NCBI RefSeq assembly: GCF_002836595.1
Contig: NZ_PJBB01000003.1
Location: 2,851,001-2,915,000, forward strand
Direction of reading: 5' to 3'
DNA from: Tenacibaculum sp. Bg11-29
GTDB taxonomy: Bacteria > Bacteroidota > Bacteroidia > Flavobacteriales > Flavobacteriaceae
Length of the DNA stretch: 64,000 nucleotides
This document shows, piece after piece, positions 25,387 to 33,686 of the stretch (the stretch's first letter is position 1; the number at the start of each line of letters is the position of its first letter). The translations under genes were made by a program, and so were the position numbers. Under the pieces are notes generated by a model. It saw only the letters and a program-made list of their open reading frames with translations, was not told where the DNA came from and searched no databases.

Positions 25387-26727
25387 ATGAAATATAAATC
25401 ACAAAAAGTTGCGTATTGGTTTTTTGCCCTTTCAATGTTACTGTTTGGTCTTCAAATTATATACGGTTTTATAATGGGATTTGCACATGCAGGATTCGAT
25501 GGACTGCATAGTATTATACCTTTTAATACAGCAAGAGCTGTACACACTAATTTATTAGTAGTATGGTTATTATCTGGTTTTATGGGAGCCGCTTATTACA
25601 TTATACCAGAAGAAGCACAACGAGAATTAGTAAGTGTAAAATTAGCCTATGTACAATTAATATCATTAGCATTAGTAGGTGTTGTAGCTATTATTGGTTT
25701 TCACTTTAATATTTGGGAAGGACGTAAGTTTTTAGAAATTCCAAGACCCTTAGATTATTTAGTGGTAGTAAATGTGTTGCTGTTTTTAGGGATTATTTTA
25801 TTAACCTTATTTAAAGGAAAACGGAGAACGACAACATCTTTAGTACTATCAATGGGGTTATTATTTGCAGCTTTATTATACTTACCAGGTATGTTACCAT
25901 TTGATAGTCAAGTAACAGATTCTTTCTTTAGATGGTGGGTTGTTCACTTATGGGTAGAAGGTGTTTGGGAATTAATAATGGGAGGTATTTTATCGTTCTT
26001 ATTAATAAAATTAACCGGTGTTGATAGAGAAGTAATTGAAAAATGGTTATATGTAATTGTTGGATTAACTTTTTTATCTGGAGTTTTAGGTACAGGTCAC
26101 CACTACTATTATATTGGAGTAAATAAAATTTGGTTAATTGTTGGTGGAATATTCTCTGCTTTAGAGCCTTTAGCATTTTTGGCAATGGCATTATTTGCTG
26201 TTAATATGTATAGAAAAGGAGAAAAGAAGCACCCAAATAAATTAGCATTGTATTGGACACTTGGAGCCGCAATTGTATCTTTTATAGGAGCAGGTTTGCT
26301 AGGTTTTGCACATACATTACCACAAACAAATTTATATACTCACGGAACTTTAGTTACTGCAATGCACGGTCATCTTGCATTTTGGGGAGCTTATGCTATG
26401 ATTGTTTTAGCTATTATTAGTTATAGTTTACCAAACATGACAGGTAGAAAATTGTATGAAAGTACAAGAGGACGAATGGCTTTTTGGTTCTCTAATATAG
26501 GTATGATAGGTATGACAGTTGCTTTTGGTGTTGCTGGAGTTGTTCAAGTGTATTTAGAACGAAAATTGAAAATGGAATTTATGGAAGTTCAGAAAGAAGT
26601 TGAAGTTCATTTTATAGTACTTATTCTTTGTGCAACATTATTCATGACAGGTATTATTTTATACTTCATAGATTTTTATAAACACGGAAGACCTACAGAC
26701 GAAGCATTAGAAGTTAATCAAAACTAA
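25387..26727 (+). CDS. norB: Nitric oxide reductase large subunit NorB
   Basis: The 446-residue, 12-segment heme-copper family protein reduces two NO to N2O. It shows the heme/FeB histidines in 'ARAVHTNLLVVWLLSG', 'HLWVEGVWELIMGG' (with the glutamate typical of NorB in place of Tyr), 'GTGHHYYYIG' and 'MHGHLAFWGAYAM'. Its length agrees with cNorB (about 450) rather than the quinol-dependent qNor (about 750), matching the presence of NorC. It is the second gene of the nor/nir operon and is followed 12 bases later by nirK. Confidence 0.96.
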   Translation: MKYKSQKVAYWFFALSMLLFGLQIIYGFIMGFAHAGFDGLHSIIPFNTARAVHTNLLVVWLLSGFMGAAYYIIPEEAQRELVSVKLAYVQLISLALVGVVAIIGFHFNIWEGRKFLEIPRPLDYLVVVNVLLFLGIILLTLFKGKRRTTTSLVLSMGLLFAALLYLPGMLPFDSQVTDSFFRWWVVHLWVEGVWELIMGGILSFLLIKLTGVDREVIEKWLYVIVGLTFLSGVLGTGHHYYYIGVNKIWLIVGGIFSALEPLAFLAMALFAVNMYRKGEKKHPNKLALYWTLGAAIVSFIGAGLLGFAHTLPQTNLYTHGTLVTAMHGHLAFWGAYAMIVLAIISYSLPNMTGRKLYESTRGRMAFWFSNIGMIGMTVAFGVAGVVQVYLERKLKMEFMEVQKEVEVHFIVLILCATLFMTGIILYFIDFYKHGRPTDEALEVNQN

Positions 26728-26739
26728 AAAAGTTAAAAA

Positions 26740-28200
26740 ATGAAACATTTAAAATTAGGTTTATTATTACTAGCAGCAACTACATTAGTTACTAGTTGTA
26801 ATAGTGATAAAAAAGAAGGACACAGTTTAGCAATGACAAACTCTGCAGAAATAGTTGTTAAAGGTACTATGGAAGCAGAATTAACAGCTCCACCAAATGT
26901 ACCAGCACCAGTGGGAGATAGACGTGCAAAAAAACTGCTGGTAAACATGGAAATTATTGAAAAAGAGGGTACAATGACCGATGGGGTTAAGTATGTATAT
27001 TGGACTTTTGGAGGTTCAGTTCCTGGAAGTTTTATTAGAACAAGAGTAGGAGATGAAGTCGAATTTACTTTATCAAATCACCCAGATAATAAACTACCTC
27101 ATAATATAGATTTACATGCCGTTACAGGTCCAGGTGGTGGAGCAACATCATCATTTGTAGCTCCAGGTCATGAAAAAGTATTTTCATTCAAAACGTTAAA
27201 TCCTGGGCTATATGTATATCACTGTGCAACAGCTCCTGTAGGGATGCATATTGCGAATGGTATGTATGGGTTAATTTTAGTTGAACCAGAAGGAGGTTTG
27301 CCTAAAGTTGATAAAGAGTATTATATAATGCAAGGTGATTTTTATACGAAAGGTGAAAATGGAGAACCTGGGTTACAAGCATTCGATATGAAAAAAGCAG
27401 TTGATGAAGATGCTGATTATGTAGTGTTTAACGGTAAAGTAGGAGCTTTAACAGGAGACAATGCTATTACAGCAAATGTTGGTGAAACAGTTCGTTTATT
27501 CGTTGGTAACGGTGGACCGAACCTAACATCGTCTTTTCATGTTATTGGAGAAATTTTTGACAATGTTCATGTTGAAGGAGGAGATTTAATTAATACAAAT
27601 GTGCAAACAACATCAATACCAGCAGGAGGAGCAGCAATTGTAGATTTTAAAGTAGATGTTCCTGGAACTTTTATATTAGTTGATCATGCAATTTTTAGAG
27701 CTTTCAATAAAGGAGCTTTAGGAATGTTAAAAGTAAAAGGAGTAGAAGATAAAAAATTATATTCTGGTGTAAAACAAGAAGGTATCTATAATCCAGAAGG
27801 AGGAACGCTTCAAGAAATGCCAGATGATGGTAAAAAAGTAGTTGTTAAGAAAAGTTCTGATAAAACATTAGCAGAAAAAATAGCTTCAGGTAAGCAAATA
27901 TATACACAAACGTGTTTTGCATGTCACCAAGCAAACGGAGAAGGAATAGCGAATGCTTTTCCTCCTTTAGCAAAATCGGATTATTTAAATGCTGATGTAA
28001 AAAGAGCTATTGCAACTGTTATACATGGTAAAACAGGAGAAATTACAGTAAATGGTAAAAAATACAATAGTGTTATGACTAAACAAACCTTAACAAATGA
28101 AGAGGTTGCTGATGTACTAACATATGTATATAACTCTTGGGATAATAATAAAACAAACGTAAAAGTATCAACAGTACAAGAAGTTAAAAACGCTCACTAA
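26740..28200 (+). CDS. nirK: Copper nitrite reductase NirK with fused C-terminal cytochrome c domain
   Basis: This 486-residue lipoprotein (signal ending 'VTSC') reduces nitrite to NO. Two cupredoxin domains hold the type 1 and type 2 copper ligands, seen in 'LPHNIDLHAVTGPGGGA' and 'YVYHCATAPVGMHIANGMYGLI' in the first domain, and 'FILVDHAIFRAFNKGALG' in the second. After a linker (about residues 355-380) comes a class I cytochrome c domain with heme motif CFACH (C392, C395, H396) and a Met ligand near 'NSVMTKQTLT'. NirK-cytochrome fusions are known and allow direct electron input. It sits in the same operon as norCB. Confidence 0.95.
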   Translation: MKHLKLGLLLLAATTLVTSCNSDKKEGHSLAMTNSAEIVVKGTMEAELTAPPNVPAPVGDRRAKKLLVNMEIIEKEGTMTDGVKYVYWTFGGSVPGSFIRTRVGDEVEFTLSNHPDNKLPHNIDLHAVTGPGGGATSSFVAPGHEKVFSFKTLNPGLYVYHCATAPVGMHIANGMYGLILVEPEGGLPKVDKEYYIMQGDFYTKGENGEPGLQAFDMKKAVDEDADYVVFNGKVGALTGDNAITANVGETVRLFVGNGGPNLTSSFHVIGEIFDNVHVEGGDLINTNVQTTSIPAGGAAIVDFKVDVPGTFILVDHAIFRAFNKGALGMLKVKGVEDKKLYSGVKQEGIYNPEGGTLQEMPDDGKKVVVKKSSDKTLAEKIASGKQIYTQTCFACHQANGEGIANAFPPLAKSDYLNADVKRAIATVIHGKTGEITVNGKKYNSVMTKQTLTNEEVADVLTYVYNSWDNNKTNVKVSTVQEVKNAH

Positions 28201-28211
28201 ATTCAAATTCA

Positions 28212-28991
28212 ATGAAAACCATTTTAAGATTGGCAATTTGTATGTTACTATTTTTTACAGTCAATGTGAATTGTCAATCTAAAATGGTTAAAATTAAAGG
28301 AGATAGTTATATCCCTTTATACGGTAGAGATTCTTTAAAAGTTAGTATTTCAGATTTTTTTATGGATGTATATCCGGTTACGAATCAAGAATTTGTACAG
28401 TTTGTAAAAGAAAATCCGAAGTGGAGAAAATCAGCTGTAAAAAAAATATTTGCAGATGCTAGTTATCTTAGAAATTGGAAATCAGATACAGAATTAGGCA
28501 GAAATCAATCAGTAAAAGCACCAATAACTAGTATTAGTTGGTTTGTAGCAAATGCGTACTGTGAATGCCAAGGAAAGCGATTACCTACTATTGATGAATG
28601 GGAATATGTAGCGATGGCAAACAAAAAAATGCCAGATGCAAGAAAATTAAAAACGTATAATGAATTTATTTTAAGTTGGTATGAAAAACCTAAAACTTTT
28701 AATAATGATATCGGTTCTACCTTTAAGAATTATTGGAATGTATATGATTTACACGGTTTAGTTTGGGAATGGACATCAGACTTTAATTCGGTTTTAGTAT
28801 CAGGTGAGTCAAGAAAAGATGTAGATAATGATAGTAATTTATTCTGTGGAAGTGCGGCAATAAATGCAACAGATTTAATGAATTATGCCGCTTTTATGCG
28901 CTATGCAATTAGAGGAAGTTTAAAAGCAAAATACACTATGAAAAACTTAGGATTTCGTTGTGTAAAAGATTTAAAAGATGAAAAAAAATAA
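28212..28991 (+). CDS. Formylglycine-generating-enzyme-like (SUMF1/NirV-type) exported protein
   Basis: The 259-residue protein with a signal peptide (MLLFFTVNVNCQS) belongs to the FGE-sulfatase/SUMF1 fold. It has 'FFMDVYPVTNQEFVQFVKENP', 'APITSISWFVANAYCECQGKRLPTIDEWEYVAMA', 'DLHGLVWEWTSDF' and the closing 'NLGFRCVKD'. A protein of this family, NirV, is encoded next to nirK in several denitrifiers, which fits its position 11 bases after nirK. True FGE active-site cysteines are not obvious. A role in NirK maturation is inferred. The end overlaps the SCO gene by 14 bases. Confidence 0.8.
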   Translation: MKTILRLAICMLLFFTVNVNCQSKMVKIKGDSYIPLYGRDSLKVSISDFFMDVYPVTNQEFVQFVKENPKWRKSAVKKIFADASYLRNWKSDTELGRNQSVKAPITSISWFVANAYCECQGKRLPTIDEWEYVAMANKKMPDARKLKTYNEFILSWYEKPKTFNNDIGSTFKNYWNVYDLHGLVWEWTSDFNSVLVSGESRKDVDNDSNLFCGSAAINATDLMNYAAFMRYAIRGSLKAKYTMKNLGFRCVKDLKDEKK

Positions 28992-29697
28992 AACAATATT
29001 AGTTGTACTACTGTTATTCATAACTTTTGTGTCATGCAAAAATAGTACAACTGAATCAATTACGAATAAGGATATAACGTATCAATGTCCGATGAAATGT
29101 GAAGGCGAAAAAACATTTACAGATAAAGGAAGTTGTTCGGTTTGTAAAATGGATTTAAAACTAGTAGCAACTGTTTCAAAAAAAGTAGTTAGCAATGAAA
29201 TTTCTGATGAGTCTATTTTCAATTTAACTTCTAAATGGAACACGGAAGAAGGAAATGTGATTGAGTTAAAAGACTTAAGGGGGAAAACATTGGTAATGGT
29301 AATGATTTATACAACTTGTAAAGCAGCTTGTCCAAGATTAGTTGCTGATATGAGAAATATAGAAAAACAAGTTCCGAAAGAATATAATAATGATTTACGT
29401 TATGTATTGGTAAGTATAGATCCAGAAACGGATACTCCAGAAAAACTAAAAGCTTTTGCGAAAGAGAATTTAATGGATGATGAACATTGGACGTTTTTAC
29501 AAGGAACAAAAACAAGTGTTAGAGAATTTGCTAATGTGTTAGCTGTAAAATATAAAGAAATATCTCCGTTAGATTTTTCACATTCAAATATAATAAGTGT
29601 TTTCAATTCAGAAGGAGAGTTGGTACATCAACAAGAAGGATTAGGAGTTGATAACAAAGAGACAATTTTAAAAATTAAGGAAACAGTTACTAAATAA
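28978..29697 (+). CDS. SCO1/SenC copper-delivery lipoprotein with N-terminal heavy-metal-binding domain
   Basis: This 239-residue lipoprotein (signal 'LLFITFVSC') has two parts. Residues about 35-60 form a small heavy-metal-binding domain (YQCPMKCEGEKTFTDKGSCSVCKMDL). The rest is a thioredoxin-like SCO domain with the copper-binding 'TTCKAACPRL' (CxxxC) and the distal histidine in 'LDFSHSNI'. SCO proteins deliver copper to CuA sites; here the likely clients are NirK or NosZ. The start overlaps the NirV-like gene by 14 bases, and norQ follows 7 bases later. Confidence 0.9.
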   Translation: MKKNKTILVVLLLFITFVSCKNSTTESITNKDITYQCPMKCEGEKTFTDKGSCSVCKMDLKLVATVSKKVVSNEISDESIFNLTSKWNTEEGNVIELKDLRGKTLVMVMIYTTCKAACPRLVADMRNIEKQVPKEYNNDLRYVLVSIDPETDTPEKLKAFAKENLMDDEHWTFLQGTKTSVREFANVLAVKYKEISPLDFSHSNIISVFNSEGELVHQQEGLGVDNKETILKIKETVTK

Positions 29698-29704
29698 ACT
29701 CTAT

Positions 29705-30517
29705 ATGAATTCAGTTGAAAAAATCACTACTTTAAACGGAGTAAAAAAAGCACCTTATTATAAATCGATAGGTAAAGAAGTTGACGTTTTCGAGCACTCT
29801 TACAAGCAAAAAATACCATTTTTATTAAAAGGACCAACAGGAACTGGTAAATCTAGATTTATTGAGTTTATGGCGTATAAACTCAATAAAAATTTAATTA
29901 CTGTTAGCTGTCACGAAGAAACTTCATCAACAGATTTGATTGGACGTTACATTATAAAAGGAGCTGAAACAGTTTGGTTAGATGGCCCGTTAACCATTGC
30001 TGTAAAAACAGGAGCAATTTTATATTTAGATGAAATTGCAGAAGCAAGACCTGATGTAATTGTAGCTATTCACTCACTTACTGATCATAGACGAGAGTTA
30101 TTTATTGATAAATTGGGAATCACTATAAAAGCACACGAAGATTTTACTTTGGTAGCTTCTTTTAATCCTGGTTATCAACGCGGATTTAAAGAGTTAAAAC
30201 CATCAACAAGGCAACGTTTTGTTGCAGTTTCTTTCAATTATCCTGAAATGAAATCTGAAATAGAAATTTTGGTAAATGAAACTAAAATTCAGGAATCTGA
30301 TGCAAAGAAACTCGTTAACATCTCCAATAAGATTAGAAACTTAACAGAATTAGGTTTAACAGAAACTGTTTCTACACGATTGTTAATTGATGCAGCCAAA
30401 TTAATAACTTCAGGCTTACCAAAACGATTAGCAGTTCATGTTGCGGTTGTAGAACCACTTACCGATGATACAGATGTAGTAAGTGCTCTGAATGATTTAT
30501 GTGATTTAATGATATAA
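29705..30517 (+). CDS. norQ: NorQ, MoxR-type AAA+ ATPase for NorCB activation
   Basis: The 270-residue ATPase belongs to the CbbQ/NirQ/NorQ group. Walker A is 'GPTGTGKS' (residues 43-50), Walker B is 'AILYLDEIAEARPDVI', and 'LVASFNPGYQRGFKELKPSTRQRFV' holds sensor 1 and the arginine finger region. With NorD it remodels NorCB so that the non-heme iron can be inserted. It is followed by an 82-base gap with a hairpin and then norD. Confidence 0.93.
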   Translation: MNSVEKITTLNGVKKAPYYKSIGKEVDVFEHSYKQKIPFLLKGPTGTGKSRFIEFMAYKLNKNLITVSCHEETSSTDLIGRYIIKGAETVWLDGPLTIAVKTGAILYLDEIAEARPDVIVAIHSLTDHRRELFIDKLGITIKAHEDFTLVASFNPGYQRGFKELKPSTRQRFVAVSFNYPEMKSEIEILVNETKIQESDAKKLVNISNKIRNLTELGLTETVSTRLLIDAAKLITSGLPKRLAVHVAVVEPLTDDTDVVSALNDLCDLMI

Positions 30518-30525
30518 TAACTAAG

Positions 30526-30587
30526 TAGGTAGTAAAACAGTTTACAGTTGGTAGTCATTCCAACTATTTAATTACTTACTACATACT
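30526..30587. repeat. Short inverted repeat between norQ and norD
   Basis: The inner hairpin AGTTGG-tagtcatt-CCAACT (30546-30565) is flanked by an imperfect outer pair (GTAGGTAGTAA / TTACTTACTAC). The elements look like a dispersed intergenic repeat or an RNA-processing hairpin, not a terminator, since no T run follows. Confidence 0.4.
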
Positions 30588-30599
30588 GAAAACTAAATT

Positions 30600-32375
30600 A
30601 TGTTTGAATTTGAACCAGATGAATACATATTTACCAAGTTTGCTCATTATTTTAAACGACGTCGTAAAAATAAAGAAGCAAATTTAGCACATGCGGTAAC
30701 TTTACAAGAGGTAAAACCTCGATTAACGATTTTTGCACGTGCAATTACTGGTAAGACCATTGAAATTTATGATGCTGAAAGAGAAGGTGGTTATAAAAAT
30801 AATAACTTTTTTTTGCCTTCAAAATTTGCTGAATTTCTAACCATAGAAGAAAATACTTCTTTCTATTTATTCAGAATTTTATACTTGTCTGTTCAGAAAA
30901 ATTTAGAACTAAACTGGAAGATAATAAGTGAATATTCATTAGTAGAATCTCAAGAAAAAGCGAAAGAAAATTCAACTAAGGTATTGCAACAATTATTTAA
31001 AGAATTCCCGATTACAGAAAAATATTATCAGAAATTTAATACTCACTATGTAGAGAAGTCTTCTAAAAAAGATGCAGTAGATTATTCTTTTATCTACGGA
31101 AAATGGATGGTGAATTCGAAAGAAGAAGCATCAAAAGATACTTTAAAAAACTTTTCAGAGAAAGTAAAAGAAGCGAATCAAGATCAAGCAAAAACAATTT
31201 TAAAAGCAAGAGCAGTAGAAGAAATTATTTCTGTTCAAGTAGATGAAAAACAATTAGAAGATGCCGTTTTACAACATCAATTTGAAAAAGTAGAAACAGC
31301 AGATGAATTTGGAGGTAATTTTAGAGACATGGACGGTGAAGATGAGTTAGATGATCATGCTAATGCTTTAGAAGATTTAAATATGAAATATACGGTTCGT
31401 GTAGATGATGTTGCTCATTCTGTGTATCAGGCAGATTTTGTAGAGAATACAACAATTGCAGAAAGTGCTGAAACAAATGAAAAGGGATATTTTGTACCTT
31501 ATGATGAATGGGACTATAATAAACGTGCTTATAAAGATCGTTTTTGTAAAGTGTATCCTAAAAGTATCTTAAAAACAGATGTTTCGTACTATAAAAATAC
31601 AATTTCTAAAAACCGTTCTACTTTATTAGGGTTGCGTAAAATGCTAACGAATGTTAATAATAAGTATCAATTACAACGAAGACAGAGCCAAGGAGAAGAA
31701 TTTGATTTAGATGCTATTACTGATTTGTTTGTTGATGTACATTCTAAAATTACACCTTCAGAGAAAATCTATTTATCGAAACGAAAAAAGGAAAAAGATT
31801 TATCTATTTTATTATTATTAGACTCAAGTTTATCAAGTGATGGTTACGCAGCTAATAATAGAGTAATTGATGTAGAAAAACAGGTTTCTATTCTTTTTGG
31901 GGAGATTTTAGAGGAGTTTAATATCGATTTTTCTATCAATTCTTTTTACTCAAAAACTAGAAATCATTCTAGTTATATAACAATGAAAGATTTTGATGAA
32001 GATTGGAATAAAGCTAAACATAGAATAGGTGCTATAGAACCTAGTGGTTACACTCGTATTGGTCCTGCACTTAGACATTCTGGAGCTTTATTAGATAAAC
32101 GAGACACCAAAAACAAATGGATTATTTTAATTTCTGATGGTAAGCCAAATGATTATGACAAGTATGAAGGTGCATATGGAGTGAATGATGTTAAACAAGC
32201 TTTAAGAGAATTGAACGAACGTCAAATAAACTCGTATGCATTGGCTATTGAAGCACAGGCAAAGTATTATTTACCACAAATGTTTGGAGAAAACCATTAT
32301 CAAATTTTAACAACACCTGTAGAACTATTACAATCATTAGTGAAACTGTACGAAAAAATAAAACATCAACAATAA
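30600..32375 (+). CDS. norD: NorD, von Willebrand factor A protein for NorCB activation
   Basis: This 591-residue cytosolic protein has a C-terminal VWA domain with the metal-site motif 'LLLLLDSSLSSDGY' (DxSxS), a threonine in 'SGYTRIGPALRH' and 'ILISDGKPNDYD'. The long N-terminal half is helical and charged, as in NorD. It acts with NorQ. It is followed directly by norE, with no base between the stop and the next ATG. The acidic segment near residues 235-260 is typical of the linker. Confidence 0.92.
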   Translation: MFEFEPDEYIFTKFAHYFKRRRKNKEANLAHAVTLQEVKPRLTIFARAITGKTIEIYDAEREGGYKNNNFFLPSKFAEFLTIEENTSFYLFRILYLSVQKNLELNWKIISEYSLVESQEKAKENSTKVLQQLFKEFPITEKYYQKFNTHYVEKSSKKDAVDYSFIYGKWMVNSKEEASKDTLKNFSEKVKEANQDQAKTILKARAVEEIISVQVDEKQLEDAVLQHQFEKVETADEFGGNFRDMDGEDELDDHANALEDLNMKYTVRVDDVAHSVYQADFVENTTIAESAETNEKGYFVPYDEWDYNKRAYKDRFCKVYPKSILKTDVSYYKNTISKNRSTLLGLRKMLTNVNNKYQLQRRQSQGEEFDLDAITDLFVDVHSKITPSEKIYLSKRKKEKDLSILLLLDSSLSSDGYAANNRVIDVEKQVSILFGEILEEFNIDFSINSFYSKTRNHSSYITMKDFDEDWNKAKHRIGAIEPSGYTRIGPALRHSGALLDKRDTKNKWIILISDGKPNDYDKYEGAYGVNDVKQALRELNERQINSYALAIEAQAKYYLPQMFGENHYQILTTPVELLQSLVKLYEKIKHQQ

Positions 32376-32957
32376 ATGAATACTTCAGTTATAGATCATA
32401 AAAATATTTATTATCCACCAGGAGGAATTCTTATGTGGATTATTATTTATTTAGAGTTATTTACTTTTGGAATGGCATTAATTGCAATGGTTTACTATGG
32501 AACTGAAGAACCAGTAGTTTTTGCTGATTCTAGTAAATTATTGAATCCAACTTACGGAATTATTAATACGATTTTTTTGTTAACTAGTGGGTTTTTTATG
32601 GCAGTTACAGTAAAAGAATTAAAGCATAAAAACAAGCAAAAAGCACAACAATATTTATTAGTAACAATGTTTTTTGGAATGCTGTTTTTAGGATTGAAAA
32701 GTATAGAATATTACGATAAAATTGAAGCAGGTTTAAACATGAGTTATAATACCTTTTTTAGCTTTTATTGGATGCTTACTTTATTTCACGTAATTCATGT
32801 TATTGTAGGATTAGTGATCTTAATTTCTGTGTATTTTGGAATAAAAAAAGAAAAAAGTACTACTAATATTGAAGATGTAGAAGCAAGTGCTACTTTTTGG
32901 CACATGTGCGATTTAATTTGGTTGTTATTATTTCCAATAATCTATTTACTTTTTTAA
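32376..32957 (+). CDS. norE: NorE-like protein, cytochrome c oxidase subunit III family
   Basis: The 193-residue protein has five predicted membrane segments. It shows the subunit III/NorE pattern 'GILMWIIIYLELFTFGMALIAMVYYG', 'NTIFLLTSGFFMAVTVKELK', 'FFSFYWMLTLFHVIHVIVGLVIL' and 'ASATFWHMCDLIWLLLFPIIYLLF'. NorE helps full NorCB activity but is not essential in studied species. It starts immediately after norD and is followed by norF. Confidence 0.88.
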   Translation: MNTSVIDHKNIYYPPGGILMWIIIYLELFTFGMALIAMVYYGTEEPVVFADSSKLLNPTYGIINTIFLLTSGFFMAVTVKELKHKNKQKAQQYLLVTMFFGMLFLGLKSIEYYDKIEAGLNMSYNTFFSFYWMLTLFHVIHVIVGLVILISVYFGIKKEKSTTNIEDVEASATFWHMCDLIWLLLFPIIYLLF

Positions 32958-32959
32958 TT

Positions 32960-33196
32960 ATGAATAAATCAGCGATTATTACTTGGGTTATTTTATTGAT
33001 GTTAACAATTATAGCAGCGTTGTTTTCTGGTTTTGAAAACAGGTTTGTAGTATTTTTAATTATAGGGTTAGCAGCTATGAAGTTTTTAGGGGTTGCTTTT
33101 CAATTTATGGAATTAAAAAAAGCACATTCTTTTTGGAAGTCATCTATTGTAATTTTTGTACTGATTTTTACTGCTTTAATTTTGATAATTCATTAA
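32960..33196 (+). CDS. norF: NorF-like small membrane protein (cytochrome oxidase subunit IV-like)
   Basis: The product is 78 residues with three membrane segments: 'AIITWVILLMLTIIAALFSGF', 'FVVFLIIGLAAMKFLGVAFQFMELKKAH', and 'IVIFVLIFTALILII'. The 'MKFLGVAFQFMELKKAHSFWK' block matches the COX4/NorF family. The ATG at 32960, 2 bases after norE, gives the natural start; a longer upstream frame would add a hydrophobic out-of-context stretch that overlaps norE. It closes the nor operon, and its stop shares four bases (TTAA) with the convergent Rrf2 gene. Confidence 0.8.
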   Translation: MNKSAIITWVILLMLTIIAALFSGFENRFVVFLIIGLAAMKFLGVAFQFMELKKAHSFWKSSIVIFVLIFTALILIIH

Positions 33197-33639
33197 ACTT
33201 CAAAATCTTTTAAGGAAATATACCTTCCTTTTAATTTGATATTCTCTGTAAATTCTTTAATGTTTTTGTCTTTAAAATCTGCCATTAACTTTTGTTTAAA
33301 CGGAGCAACAGTAAAATGTACAGGGCAAGGATTTGAGTCGCTACAAGATGACAGTCCCATAAAACAATTATCAAATTTTGTAGAGCCATCTATGCATATT
33401 ATAATATCCCAAACTGTATTTTTTAAATTAGTTTCGTTCAAATAAAAACCACCAGTTGGTCCTTTTGAAGAAGAAACCAATTTATTTTTAGTAAGTTGTT
33501 GTAATAATTTAGCTAAAAAAGGTTGAGGTACTTCTAGTTCTTCTGCAATTTTTTTAACCCCAACTTTTTTATTTTCTGTATTGTGAATTGATAGGTAAAG
33601 TACCGACCGAATAGCATATTTACAAGCGTTAGATAGCAT
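33193..33639 (-). CDS. Rrf2-family regulator with three cysteines (NsrR/IscR-like)
   Basis: The 148-residue regulator has an N-terminal winged helix (ACKYAIRSVLYLSIHN...GVKKIAEELEVPQPFLAKLLQQLTKNKLVSSSKGPTGGFYL) and three cysteines at C92, C99 and C105 that can bind an Fe-S cluster, as in NsrR and IscR. Rrf2 proteins of the NsrR type sense NO through the cluster. The position at the end of nor genes supports NO sensing. Its likely target is the AAAAGA-N8-TCTTTT repeat found in two promoters here (inference). It converges on norF with a 4-base overlap. Confidence 0.85.
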   Translation of the reverse strand: MLSNACKYAIRSVLYLSIHNTENKKVGVKKIAEELEVPQPFLAKLLQQLTKNKLVSSSKGPTGGFYLNETNLKNTVWDIIICIDGSTKFDNCFMGLSSCSDSNPCPVHFTVAPFKQKLMADFKDKNIKEFTENIKLKGRYISLKDFEV

Positions 33640-33686
33640 TTATAATTTTTATATAAAAGTAGTAAAAAAGATGTTTTTAATCCTAA

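Noticed and set aside
25387..26727. cbb3 oxidase subunit I instead of NorB
   Set aside because: The glutamate-bearing 'GVWELIMGG' block, the length and the norC, norQ and norD neighbours are those of NO reductase.
28212..28991. True sulfatase-activating formylglycine-generating enzyme
   Set aside because: No sulfatase gene is nearby, it is exported, and it follows nirK as NirV-type proteins do. The active-site cysteine pair is not clear.
32897..32959. Longer NorF start at 32897
   Set aside because: It would overlap norE by 61 bases and add a stretch with no similarity to the family. The ATG at 32960 gives the usual length.
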